From Leishmania mexicana MHOM/GT/2001/U1103 (taxonomy: Eukaryota > Euglenozoa > Kinetoplastea > Trypanosomatida > Trypanosomatidae): 32,260 bases of DNA. Numbering within the stretch: position 1 is the first letter of the stretch; the number at the start of each line of letters is the position of its first letter. The notes beneath the pieces were generated by a model. That model made no database searches. It was not told the DNA's origin and worked only from the letters and a program-made list of their open reading frames with translations. The stretch is from NCBI RefSeq assembly GCF_000234665.1, contig NC_018336.1:1374852-1407111 (forward strand). The letters are read 5' to 3'. The translations under genes and the position numbers were made by a program. Of this stretch, positions 17,333 to 25,923 are shown piece after piece.

Positions 17333-17572
17333 ATGACGACCGACTCCAGTAGGGGGAGGCCATTCGTTGTCTTGCCTGTCGCGACGTTTTCCTGTTTCAT
17401 CGAGAAGGGTGAATCAGGCGTGATTAGCTGCGAGTTGCGCCCCAAACTGGCGCCTGTATTTCACTTGCACGCGTACTCTGCCAAGTGCGGGTTGGTCGGT
17501 GGTGAGTTCCCTGCTCCTGTGGGCAGGTTGTGCCACTGCGAGGAGCAATCCAACACGTGGCGAACGGCCTGA
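17333..17572 (+). CDS. Possible small protein, 79 aa
   Basis: An ATG at 17333 opens 79 codons ending in TGA at 17570-17572. About 72 percent of codons end in G or C, close to real genes here and above random spacer. A strong pyrimidine tract (17228-17258) and candidate AGs, including GCGCGCAG just before 17312, lie upstream. A five-codon upstream ORF starts at 17318. The product begins MTTDSSRGRPFVVLPVATFS and contains five Cys, four of them in the C-terminal half (CHC near the end). It has no membrane span or signal peptide. No family is recognised. It could be a genuine short gene, a remnant of a longer one (another frame stays open to about 17763), or 5' leader of the next mRNA. Confidence 0.3.
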   Translation: MTTDSSRGRPFVVLPVATFSCFIEKGESGVISCELRPKLAPVFHLHAYSAKCGLVGGEFPAPVGRLCHCEEQSNTWRTA

Positions 17573-18226
17573 TGGGAGCGACCATGAGGCGATCTGGGAG
17601 GCGGCTGAGTAGGTCGCGTTTGAGACAGGGGCCGTACTCCGATGACCGAGTCGACGCATTGCCGCAAGGCCTGTGTTTCTGGTTTCTCTGGCCCATCGCG
17701 TGGGCCAGAGAGACGGTCCGAAATGGGGTGAGTAGGGGAGGGTTGAGCTCATGTTGTGTATAGAAGAGAATGGGCACAAGCTGAAAACGCCAACAAGCAT
17801 TAGTAGTTATTTTTGTCTTTTCGGCTCGCACCCTCTACCCTGGTACTCTTCGCCTCTCCTCACCTCCCCCACCACCATAACCACAACCACCTCCCCGGCA
17901 TTCGGGCAGCCACAGATGTGCCCATGCATCACACACGCAAGCACAAACACGCGAGAGAAAAAGAGAGTCATCATAACAGCTTGGTGTACCGAAGTCTTCG
18001 GCGTGGCCACGCCCGTCTCTGGCACGCGCTCGTTGGAGTGTCTTGCCTGCAACACCGCTTCTCGCCCTCGGCGACGCAAGACGTGGTTGGTGTCCTAACG
18101 ACCCCTCTACCAAATTACTCCCTCCTCCTCACCGTCCTCCTCCTCTCTGTGGTGGCAGCCGATGATGACTTGCATACCCCGCACAGGTTAAAGCAAAGCT
18201 CAGTACCTAATTGCGCCCCCGCGAAG
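17573..18226. other. Spacer upstream of the PP2A B'' subunit gene
   Basis: Contains the hairpin at 17682-17714, an A/T-richer patch at about 17795-17820 and C/T tracts at about 17855-17880 and 18105-18145. AG at 18186-18187 (CACAGG) would give a leader of about 39 bases. No gene is supported. Confidence 0.45.
17682..17714 (+). other. Perfect 11-bp hairpin, extendable to 14 bp
   Basis: TCTCTGGCCCA (17685-17695), loop TCGCG, TGGGCCAGAGA (17701-17711). One GU wobble and two more pairs extend it to 17682/17714. It lies between the small ORF and the PP2A B'' gene. There is no T run behind it, so it is not a bacterial-type terminator. Confidence 0.6.
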
Positions 18227-19831
18227 ATGTTTCCTTTCAGCTACACCATCGCGGGCACGCAGAGATCCGCGCTCGAGGAGGCCTACAACCGAAAGAAGGA
18301 GTACCTCAACGCGCGTGTCACCTCTCTCTACGCATCGACCAATCCGGCGTCGCTCTGGAACGCGATTGTGAAGTACCGCCTCGTGATTGAGAACGAAGGT
18401 GGCGCAGCTGCGGACACGTACGATGACCTGTTGTTGACGTACGAGGGTTACCGCAACATGGTTTATGACGTGCTCTTCCACATCACACCCGACGAGGACG
18501 CAGCCGCGGACGCGCAGGTGCGGGAGTGGCGTCGTAGCGTCTACTTCCACCATCCTTTTCTTTCGCCGGCCACGTTTCTGGCCTTTGCTCGCTCGTCGCA
18601 CGGCGCCGTGCCAGCGGCTCCCTTGTACGCCTTCGCCGCTAAGCGGTTGCTGCTGTTTCGCATCCGAGTCGAGCTTGAGCTGGATGCCTCAGCACCGCCG
18701 CCAATCTTTGTGGATCGCGCGCAGCGTGCCATCGGCGGTCGTCTCCCGTGCCCGCCAAGTGTGTCGTCGCCGCTATCGAATGGGCTAACGCAGGAGGACA
18801 TTGAAGTGTTCATCTCCGACCTGGTCCCCAACCTGCGTCTCGTGCGGGACATGCCGCCTTGGATGCTGCCCTACTACCTGTGCCACGCCTCCCGCAAGTT
18901 CATGTTCATGTGCGACACACGTGGCGTAGGGGCGATTCCCATTGACGCTTTCATGAAGAGTGATGTGTTCTCTGAGCTGCTGCGCATGTTCGAGAGCGAC
19001 GCGCAGGACGCCATCATCGCATACCCGACAGGCTGCGTCGTGGAAGTGCCGGCTAAGTTTGCCTCGCCTGCCGCGGACGCCGACGATACCGTCGCGGCTC
19101 TTGTGCTGTCCTACGAGGGTGACGGCAACGCGCTGTCAGACGTCTATCAGATGCAGCTGCTGGATGGCGAGGTGAAGATTCAGGTAGCGCGGGAGCAGAT
19201 CTACTGGAGCACCGCCTCAATGGACTACGTGCCGGCGGAGCTGCTCAGCATGGACAATTGGTTCTCCTTAGCACTGATGAGCCGCATCTACGAACACTTT
19301 ACCGCCCTTGACGCCGACGGTGATGGCGTCCTGACTCGCGAGGAATTGTCGCACTACAGCAACGACAGCTTCACGCAGCTCTCAATTCAGCGCGTATTTG
19401 AGTGCCACGTGAATCACAGCGGCAGCCGCCATATCATGGACTACAAGACGTACTTGAACTTTGTGATTGCCACAGAGCACGCCGCGACCCGGCCGGCGAT
19501 GCGGTACATTTGGGCGCTGTTAGACCTTGACGGCACTAAAACGCACATCAAGATCGCGACGCTGCACTGCTTCTGCAAGGAGATCGCGAACGAGCTGCTC
19601 GCCAACGGTCTTATGGTGGACATCTCGGCGCAGTCGATACTGTCCGAAATTGTAGACATGATCAATCCCGCCTGGCATGAATGGGTGACGTTTGAGGACA
19701 TCGAGAGGTCCGGCCAGCAGGCCACCGTTCTCCCTGTTCTTCTGAGTTACCGCAACTTTTACGCCTACGATTGCCGCGAGCAGACGGCGGCGTCCGCGAA
19801 CGACGAATACGCGGACATTCCCGAAAAGTAA
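18227..19831 (+). CDS. Protein phosphatase 2A regulatory subunit, B'' family (PPP2R3C/TON2-like)
   Basis: A 534-residue protein of the calcium-binding B'' class, which attaches to the PP2A scaffold and catalytic subunits and sets target choice. The start at 18227 is taken because the in-frame upstream 138 codons are His/Pro/Leu-rich spacer. The middle of the protein (about 185-260) has the conserved core LPYYLCHASRKFMFMCDTRG followed by IPIDAFMKS, the first half of the B'' fold. The second half has a complete EF-hand loop D362-A-D-G-D-G-V-L-T-R-E-E373. The segment MDYKTYLNFVIATEH and a second, degenerate loop at D433-L-D-G follow. Overall order and length are nearest to PPP2R3C/FASS/TON2, whose members act at centrosomes or cortical microtubules. 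A cytoskeletal role here is therefore an inference. Confidence 0.88.
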   Translation: MFPFSYTIAGTQRSALEEAYNRKKEYLNARVTSLYASTNPASLWNAIVKYRLVIENEGGAAADTYDDLLLTYEGYRNMVYDVLFHITPDEDAAADAQVREWRRSVYFHHPFLSPATFLAFARSSHGAVPAAPLYAFAAKRLLLFRIRVELELDASAPPPIFVDRAQRAIGGRLPCPPSVSSPLSNGLTQEDIEVFISDLVPNLRLVRDMPPWMLPYYLCHASRKFMFMCDTRGVGAIPIDAFMKSDVFSELLRMFESDAQDAIIAYPTGCVVEVPAKFASPAADADDTVAALVLSYEGDGNALSDVYQMQLLDGEVKIQVAREQIYWSTASMDYVPAELLSMDNWFSLALMSRIYEHFTALDADGDGVLTREELSHYSNDSFTQLSIQRVFECHVNHSGSRHIMDYKTYLNFVIATEHAATRPAMRYIWALLDLDGTKTHIKIATLHCFCKEIANELLANGLMVDISAQSILSEIVDMINPAWHEWVTFEDIERSGQQATVLPVLLSYRNFYAYDCREQTAASANDEYADIPEK

Positions 19832-20484
19832 CATAGAGAGGCGATGCCCCGATAGAGGCCGAGTCAGCGTGTACGCCAGCAGGGAGGGTAGGTTGCCCGT
19901 CCCCTCGCTGCACGAGGGCACATTCCTTTTTTCTGTTGTCGCCGCTTGTATCGGAATTTGGTGCAGAGAACGCATGCGTCGTTCTTCTTTTTCCCCCTGT
20001 TTTACTCTCGTATGAGCGCCACTGTAGAGTGCGCGTGTCTTGGTGCCCACACTCACACTCTTTTGCTTTGATGTTCACCGTGGATAGATCTGGTTGCGCT
20101 CCTCGTAGCGCCTTTCATACCAGGCGCACACACCCACACACGTAACGCTCCCTCTCATCCTTCCGCCCCAGTTTCAACGGCACAGTTGAAAACGACGCTC
20201 TTGCTGCGCCTTGCTCAAGAAGGCAGAGTCACCTCTGCTGGCAACGAGACAGGGGATCTTTGTACATGTTTCGGTGCCATGATGACGCACTTCCTGAGTG
20301 CTCTTGCCTCCACCACTTTCCCCTCTCTATCTTTCCTCCACTCGTCCTCACGAATGCACCCCGGGCGCGTTTGCCTTTTCCTTTCGCTTTACTCTCCCCC
20401 CCCCTCCCCAAACCGCCCCACCGCCATTTTCTTGCTATCGCTCGGCACATCGACAACGACACTTTCACAGATAGGGGCGAAGCA
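19832..20484. other. Intergenic spacer
   Basis: 3' UTR of the PP2A subunit gene and 5' region of the ribosomal protein gene. C-rich and T-rich patches and no supported ORF. Confidence 0.5.
20380..20470 (+). promoter_or_regulatory. Spliced-leader acceptor for eL42
   Basis: A C/T tract at about 20385-20410 (CTTTACTCTCCCCCCCCTCC) and a run to CACTTTCACAG place AG at 20469-20470. The leader to ATG 20485 would be about 14 bases. Short leaders are common for ribosomal protein mRNAs in these organisms. Confidence 0.55.
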
Positions 20485-20805
20485 ATGGTGAACTATCCGA
20501 AGAAGAAGGTGATGCACTGCAGCGACGCGCGCTGCAACGCGCACAAGTCGTTCAAGGTGGTGCAGTACAAGGCCGGTAAGGCCCGCCTTTTTGCTCGCGG
20601 TAAGCGTCGTTACGACCGCAAGCAGTCTGGTTATGGTGGCCAGACCAAGCCCGTCTTCCACAAGAAGGCCAAGACGACCAAGAAGATTGTGCTGAAGCTG
20701 CAGTGCTCTGGTTGCAAGTCTATCCGCCAGGTTGTCCTCAAGCGCACGAAGCACTTTGAGCTGAACGACAAGAAGAAGACGGGCAACAAGGACCCCACCT
20801 GGTAA
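20485..20805 (+). CDS. RPL44: 60S ribosomal protein eL42 (L44/L36a)
   Basis: A 106-residue protein, the exact usual length for this family, which sits near the E site of the large ribosomal subunit. The start MVNYPKKK at 20485 matches the family N-terminus, and the 75 in-frame codons upstream are spacer. The central block [20 protein letters not shown] is nearly invariant in eukaryotes. The zinc-ribbon cysteines appear as C12-x4-C17 and C74-x2-C77. The N-terminal pair spacing differs from the C-x2-C of animals and fungi. Residue 56 is Pro (QTKPVF), the form linked to cycloheximide sensitivity in yeasts, where Gln gives resistance. The C-terminus ends [10 protein letters not shown], unlike the usual GQxxQF ending. 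It is intact and cytosolic. Confidence 0.97.
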   Translation: MVNYPKKKVMHCSDARCNAHKSFKVVQYKAGKARLFARGKRRYDRKQSGYGGQTKPVFHKKAKTTKKIVLKLQCSGCKSIRQVVLKRTKHFELNDKKKTGNKDPTW

Positions 20806-21394
20806 GTCACTCGCGCTCCCCCGTGCTCACCCCACGCACAGCGAAGCCCACCCCACCCCCACGCACCATGTCTTCGTTTTTTCTTTTGGTTTCTGGTTGC
20901 AACATACCTTTTGATTTTTACTTCACGTGATCAACGCAGAAAAGAAACCGCGCAGCTGCGGAACGTTTCAGAGGTGAACCTTCGCCGCCTTTCTCGTCCT
21001 CCGTCATCTCTCAGAGCGCCCTGTATGGGGTCTAGAGGGCTGCAACTCTCGGGCTGTGTGTGTGTGTTGGGGGGAGGGTTGGCGTGCCCACGCCGCCGCT
21101 CCTCGCCCCTATCGCTACAGAGTCCCATATGCAATAACCGCGACGCAGCGGGCATCTCAGCACTTATGCCTGCGAGCGTTCGTGTGCACCCGAATACGAT
21201 AGTCGCCCGCTGTACTCAAGCTCCCCCACTCCTTAACGCATCTCCCCTCTCCCCCCACTACAATGCCTGCATCTTCTCGTTTCCCCTCCCCCCCCCGCTA
21301 GTCTTCCTCCCTCTCACCCTCTGTTGCCTTTCTCACATACCAGCACCCCCTACCGAACCATTTCGTCAACCTTCCCGTATCTCCGACACGCAAT
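20806..21394. other. Intergenic spacer
   Basis: Contains the eL42 3' UTR and a GTGT/GGGG patch at about 21056-21078. A long C/T tract at 21286-21335 with AG at 21342-21343 is the likely acceptor for the next mRNA, with a leader of about 51 bases. Confidence 0.5.
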
Positions 21395-21823
21395 ATGTTC
21401 CGCTTCACGCTCCGCGCCCTCGCCCGCAAGGCTCCCGCCAAAGCTGGCAGCAGGATCTCAGCTGCTGCGGGTGCCACAGCTGCCTTCCACACGGCGTCGG
21501 CTGCCCCTCAGACTGCGGTGAGCATTCCGCCGATTCCTGGCGTGCGCAGCGTCCGTGCGTTCCGCACACAGAAGATGGAAGCGTTGCAGCCGCCGCCCGT
21601 CGCCGCTGCAGGTAAGAAGGCCCCCGCCGCCAAAGGTTCTAAGCACCCCAAGGCAGCCTTGAATTCTCGCCCGTCGAAGAAGGTCAAGTTGCCGAAGAAG
21701 GCCGCCGTGCCAGTGAAGGCGCAGCAGGCGAAGCAGGTGAAGCACTCAAAGCAGGTCAAGGCGCCGAAGAGCGCCGCCAAGGAGATCTCCAAGAAGGCCA
21801 AGTCCGCCAAAGCGGGCAAGTAA
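21395..21823 (+). CDS. Small basic protein, kinetoplast-associated (KAP)-like
   Basis: A 142-residue protein with N-terminus MFRFTLRALARKAPAK. This amphipathic, Arg/Leu-rich stretch lacks acidic residues and fits a mitochondrial presequence. Residues 20-70 are Ala/Pro/Ser-rich. From about 73 to the end it is a Lys/Ala/Pro tail, histone H1-like (KAPAAKGSKHPKAAL, PSKKVKLPKKAA, SKKAKSAKAGK). Trypanosomatid KAPs are small, H1-like mitochondrial proteins with a short cleaved presequence that condense kinetoplast DNA, and this protein fits that description in size, charge and presequence. Low complexity makes the family call moderate. A nuclear H1-like protein is the main alternative, but the N-terminus argues against it. 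The KAP-like product at 23389 lies 1.6 kb downstream. Confidence 0.65.
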   Translation: MFRFTLRALARKAPAKAGSRISAAAGATAAFHTASAAPQTAVSIPPIPGVRSVRAFRTQKMEALQPPPVAAAGKKAPAAKGSKHPKAALNSRPSKKVKLPKKAAVPVKAQQAKQVKHSKQVKAPKSAAKEISKKAKSAKAGK

Positions 21824-23388
21824 GTGCGCCCTTCGTCAAGTTCAGGTGATGAGGCAGACAGCTTTGATGAGGGGGAAGTACCACGGAGGTGCCACAACGC
21901 CGACAGCAATCCGGTCTGTTGAGGCAGCATCGGCATCACTCACACCTGTGTCGCGCGCTCTTTTGCTCATGCCTCTCAACTTTCCTCCCATGCACCCCTC
22001 CCTTCTCCAAAGCCGTCGTCGGAGTTTTCCCATCACCCATCCCTCTCATAGATTATCCGCCGTATTTTCTTTCCGTCTTACACCATTCAACATGAGTTTG
22101 CTTGCGAACTCATTGTGAGCTGCGTTAGTGCTTCGATGGTCACTGCCCCCCCCTCCCTCCCTCCCTCCCTCTGAGAGTACGCGCACGCGTGTGTGTATGT
22201 GCGTCGCTGTGCACAAGGGCGGTTTCTTTTTGCTTTTTGCGAGGGGAGGGGGTTGTTCTTTGTTCTCGGTTGTTGTTTTGGTGTAGCGTCTGTGTCCCTA
22301 ACTGATTGATGTGTCTTTTTCTGAATCTTGTGGGGTGTGTGGATGTGGGCGGGTCTTTACCCTCGGCTCTCTTCCGCCCTAGCCCCGCTTTTCCCTTTAG
22401 TCTTGTGATGCGTGGCACATATTTCACTCGACCCTCGTCACTTCCTCCTCTCCCTGCCGCGCTCTCACCTTCGCCTGCTTCAGCTTCTCCGTGCGTGCGC
22501 ACCTGTGTTCATGCCTTCCTGTTAAGACTGTAGACATGGGAGTAGATGCGGGTCCGCGAGCGGTGAGCTTGCGACGTGATTGAAATGAGCCCCCATGCCA
22601 CTCGTTTTCCTCGCGCCCTCTCTCGCTCGTCCTTTTTCGCGCTCCCTCGCTGCGACTCCGCGTGCGCCAGTGACAGAGAGCAGAGCGCACAGAGAAAAGG
22701 GGGATGCGTTCCAGGGGAGGAAAAGGCATAGAAATGATAATGCAAGTGCAACGATGGCGCATGACTATCAAGAACGAAACATATCCAGCTTATATACGGC
22801 TGCGCACGTTTCCGAAGACGACGCGTCGAAGGCGTCGTGCACATCACTTGAATCACGGCGCTTCCCACGATGGGAGGTGCCTTCCTTCCCCCCTCCCCGT
22901 CTTGTCTCCCTCCCCTCTACCTCCAACGAGGATGGCTGCAAGATGGTATGTTTGTGCGTGCGTCGACACGTATGCTGGTGCCTCTCCCACCAACCATTCA
23001 TCAACAGTCATGCGATCTTGTTTTTTTTCAGAGGAAGCTGTGGTGTTACCAAGGTTGCTTCGTGGATCTAAATCTCTGCGCCTCTCCTTTTCCCCTCCCC
23101 TCGGCCATCATCACCATTATCCTCTTACGCACAGTGGCACAGACGTGGTGATTCGGTGTCTGTCTACCTGGCTGTTGTGATTACGGGCAGCCTACGAGGT
23201 GACAGTCCTACAGAGAGACCCATCAGCAGAGAACGATAGAGACACAGTCTGCAAGTGAACGACGTTATTTGGCGGTGCTGTCACTTCTGCCTCGCGCTTA
23301 TCCCCACCACCGACTTGTCTCCTTACCTCTTCTCCGGCTCGCTTCTCCTTTATTTCCCTCACTTCTCGCTACCCGCATTTTGAACAAG
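21824..23388. other. Long spacer between the two KAP-like genes
   Basis: No supported gene in 1.56 kb. It has CCCT repeats at about 22147-22172, GT-rich stretches at 22185-22290, C/T tracts throughout, and a strong acceptor-like T run and CAG at 23019-23031. That acceptor would give the next mRNA a leader of about 357 bases. Open frames are low-complexity and lack codon bias. Confidence 0.5.
23019..23031 (+). promoter_or_regulatory. Candidate spliced-leader acceptor for the AT-hook/repeat protein
   Basis: T run TTGTTTTTTTTCAG ends at 23031. The C/T tract closest to the start codon (23319-23370) has no AG before ATG 23389 except the AAG directly touching it, so this upstream acceptor is the more plausible. 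Confidence 0.35.
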
Positions 23389-24786
23389 ATGTGGAGAACG
23401 CTTCTTCTGTTTGGTGGGCGTGTACGGCGACCACCCGTCCTCCGCCCTGGCGCTAAGATGGGCACGCAAGGCGCAAAAGCTGCGGAGCGAGCGCTCCGCC
23501 ACAAGACGGAGGTGGCAGCTGAGAAGCAGTTCATGAAGCTCATCTCCACTGCCCGAATTCGACGACAGCGTCAAATTGCCGACGCCATAAAGCGAGCCTT
23601 AGCAGCCAAGTCTGACAAAGCGGCGATGAAGAACGACGCGCAATATGCTCAAAATCGCAAGATAGCGAAGGCAGAACTTGCAGCAGTACACAAGGAAGTG
23701 GAGCAGAGAGCGGTGGAGGCGAGGAAAGCGCAGGCGGCCTCCTCCTCGGTAGAGAAGGCGGCGCAGAGCGTCAAGGCACGGCTTGTGCGGCAGCCCTCCA
23801 GAAAACTCGACAAGAAGAAGCAAGCGGAAAATGAGAAACGCTTCTTAACCACGCTGCGACAGCGGTTGGAGCGACGCAAGGCTCGGATCGCGGCACTTGT
23901 CGCAAAGACCGCGAAGATGGAAGAAGCCAAGGCGAAGGCAAAAGGGAAAGCTGAGGCGAAGGCGAAATCGCTCGCCCAAGCCGAGGCGACCTCCAAGGCG
24001 GAACAGCGGTTCGAGGAAACTATCCAGCGGCGTCAGGAGCAACGGGCTGCGCGCGTCAAGGCGCTCGTGGAGAAGCGCACAAAGGCAGCGGCAGCGGAGA
24101 CAGAAGCCGTCAGTGCGAACCAGGAAACTGAATTTACCGCGGAGCTTCACCAACTCATGGAGGAGCGAGACGCACGTGTTCAGGCTATCATCGCGGAGCA
24201 TATGAACGCAGCAGAGGTCGCTGACAGCGAAGAGAACGCGGAAACACCGGCGCCGGCGCCGATGGCAGCGGTCTCGACTAGTCGCAGGTCCCAGCGCAAA
24301 GTGAACGCCAGCGCCGAGGAACTGCTGGAGAAGTCTGATGATGCCTCCGCGCCGGCAACGGTGCCGCAAGAGGCGGCGCCGAAGGAGGTGAAGGCTGTAG
24401 AAGCACCTGCGAAGGACCCTACCACGCCACGGCGGCGGGGCCGACCTGCATTACCACGGCCGCAGGTCACAAGGGATGTGCCGAGTGCAGCACGAGTGCA
24501 AGCCCTTGACGAACCAGCGGCAACAACGTCGACAGTGCAGGAGGCATACGCGGCAGAAGAACTCCTACCCTCACCATCGCAGCCGCGCCGACTGGCAGCC
24601 GCCGACCTGGAAGAGCTGGCAAGCGCGCATGAAGATTTTGTGGCGCACTTAGAGAAGGCGAAGGAGCGCACCGCGGCACCACCATCGACTCGCGTCTCAC
24701 CAGTGCCGAGCGTCCTTGCCTCGCCATCAGCGGCCCAGAGAGCCTGGATGATGGCCGAGAATCCAACAGGCCTATTCCGCTTGTAG
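23389..24786 (+). CDS. Basic coiled-coil protein with four 34-aa repeats and an AT-hook, KAP-like
   Basis: A 465-residue Lys/Ala/Glu/Arg-rich protein. It starts MWRTLLLFGGRVRRPPVLRP, Arg-rich with no acidic residue, suggesting mitochondrial import. If the acceptor lies close, the next ATG (Met24, base 23458) could be used and this presequence would be lost. Four related, ungapped 34-residue helical repeats are visible at about 45-78, 149-182, 205-238 and 246-279. Each opens with E-x-x-F and has R-x(2)-R/E around positions 13-16 and a hydrophobic (I/V)-x-A-(L/I)-(V/I) near 19-23. A helical linker at 85-145 separates the first two. The C-terminal part is Ala/Pro/Ser-rich and holds PRRRGRP (347-353), a classic AT-hook DNA minor-groove motif. 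With the 142-aa neighbour this suggests a kinetoplast-DNA-associated protein, but a nuclear DNA-binding role is possible. Confidence 0.7.
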   Translation: MWRTLLLFGGRVRRPPVLRPGAKMGTQGAKAAERALRHKTEVAAEKQFMKLISTARIRRQRQIADAIKRALAAKSDKAAMKNDAQYAQNRKIAKAELAAVHKEVEQRAVEARKAQAASSSVEKAAQSVKARLVRQPSRKLDKKKQAENEKRFLTTLRQRLERRKARIAALVAKTAKMEEAKAKAKGKAEAKAKSLAQAEATSKAEQRFEETIQRRQEQRAARVKALVEKRTKAAAAETEAVSANQETEFTAELHQLMEERDARVQAIIAEHMNAAEVADSEENAETPAPAPMAAVSTSRRSQRKVNASAEELLEKSDDASAPATVPQEAAPKEVKAVEAPAKDPTTPRRRGRPALPRPQVTRDVPSAARVQALDEPAATTSTVQEAYAAEELLPSPSQPRRLAAADLEELASAHEDFVAHLEKAKERTAAPPSTRVSPVPSVLASPSAAQRAWMMAENPTGLFRL

Positions 24787-25923
24787 AAAGAGACGTGTGA
24801 GCCTGCCTGCGTAGCCGTTTCAGGTGGCTGACACATCCCTATGGCGCAGACGGACGCGAACGCTGTGAGCGTGCGCCATGCGAGTCTGCGATAGAGTGAC
24901 GGAAGCCTGTTTTTTTCGTTTTGTGTGCTGCTTGGCGCGATGATAAGGGAGCCGACGAGGCACCTACGTTTCCCCTCCGAACGCGCACTGACTGTGTTCA
25001 TCGTGTGCGTCACAAGTCAGCGTCGCCTCCACCACCACAGGGCAAGAACCTTTCATCGATTCCCTCCTCCCTTTCCCTCCCTCCCATCTGCTCCTCCAGC
25101 AGGGGTCACGGATAGGTGACGTGCTTCATACAGTGCGATAGATGCTGTGACGAATATGTGTCCTTTTTGTGTGTGATCTTGGTGCTGCATTGCTGACGAC
25201 ACGTATTCCTTTGCTGTTTTTGGTGTAACGGTCTGGCAACGAGGGATGGCGCAAGTGTGTGTGTGTGTGAGCGGGGGGGGAGTAGTCGCGATGATCAGAG
25301 GGGTGGTATTGCGTGCCACTGCCTTGTCCATCTCCGCGTCACCCGTCGCACTGTGTGCCATATAGATGCGCCTTTGTCTTCTCTTGTGTTTCTCCTCCTC
25401 CTCGCCTGATCGCACCGCTCATACACGGGGAGTCGCGACTGTCTACTTCATAGAAATCTGCCCGGCCGCGTGCTTCAATTCGGGAAACCACAGCGAGCAT
25501 ATAACGATGTTACGGCGACGCTCGACGTCGCAAGAGTGTGTACGCACTGTACAGCTGCTTCGTTAGCGGTCACCCGCACCGAGACACTGCAGTCCTCACT
25601 GAGGCACCTCTGAAAGGAATGCCGTACCCGACGACGGTGTACACGTGTCGATTTGTTTCGGTCACGAGGACGTGCCACGTAGCATCACCTCTGTTCTCAT
25701 CTCCTGTCGATTAGCCGTACGTCATGTCGTTCTCAAGTGTGTCGGTGTTGCACACCACATCCTCTACTGCGGCAAGCGCTGCCCTTTCTCCCTCCTCTCT
25801 CCTTTGCCCGCTTCACTGCTCTCACCCTCTATGTAGTGCTTTCGGGTGCGCTTTATGCGTTCTCACGCCTTCGCATGGGCTGGCTGCACAGCCTCTTATC
25901 GCTGAACTTCTTGTGCGGCAACA
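24787..25923. other. Intergenic spacer
   Basis: 3' UTR of the repeat protein, a G-rich/TG-rich patch at about 25253-25282 (TGTGTGTG followed by GGGGGGGG), and a C/T tract at about 25780-25830 with AG at 25835-25836 for the ABC gene. That leader would contain two upstream ATGs (25855 and 25875). No gene is supported. Confidence 0.5.
25778..25836 (+). promoter_or_regulatory. Probable spliced-leader acceptor for the ABC gene
   Basis: Tract CCCTTTCTCCCTCCTCTCTC and following, then TGTAG at 25832-25836. The leader of 87 bases to ATG 25924 holds a 16-codon upstream ORF starting at 25855 and an overlapping out-of-frame ATG at 25875. Confidence 0.45.

Noticed and set aside
17813..18226. In-frame extension of the PP2A B'' protein by 138 codons
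   Set aside because: His/Pro/Leu-rich spacer translation; family similarity begins only after the Met at 18227.
20260..20484. In-frame extension of eL42
   Set aside because: The family length is 106 residues and the canonical MVNYPKKK start is at 20485. The acceptor AG at 20469-20470 lies inside the extension.
22140..22180. CRISPR-like or other spaced repeat array
   Set aside because: Only simple CCCT and TG microsatellites are present; there are no regularly spaced repeats with unique spacers, and the genome is eukaryotic.
21824..23388. Hidden gene between the two KAP-like proteins
   Set aside because: Open frames are low-complexity translations of C/T and GT tracts, switch strands and frames, and show no third-position bias.
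24180..25013. 277-codon minus-strand open frame over the AT-hook protein gene
   Set aside because: Exact antisense of a Lys/Ala/Pro-rich coding region; Ser/Ala-rich shadow caused by composition.
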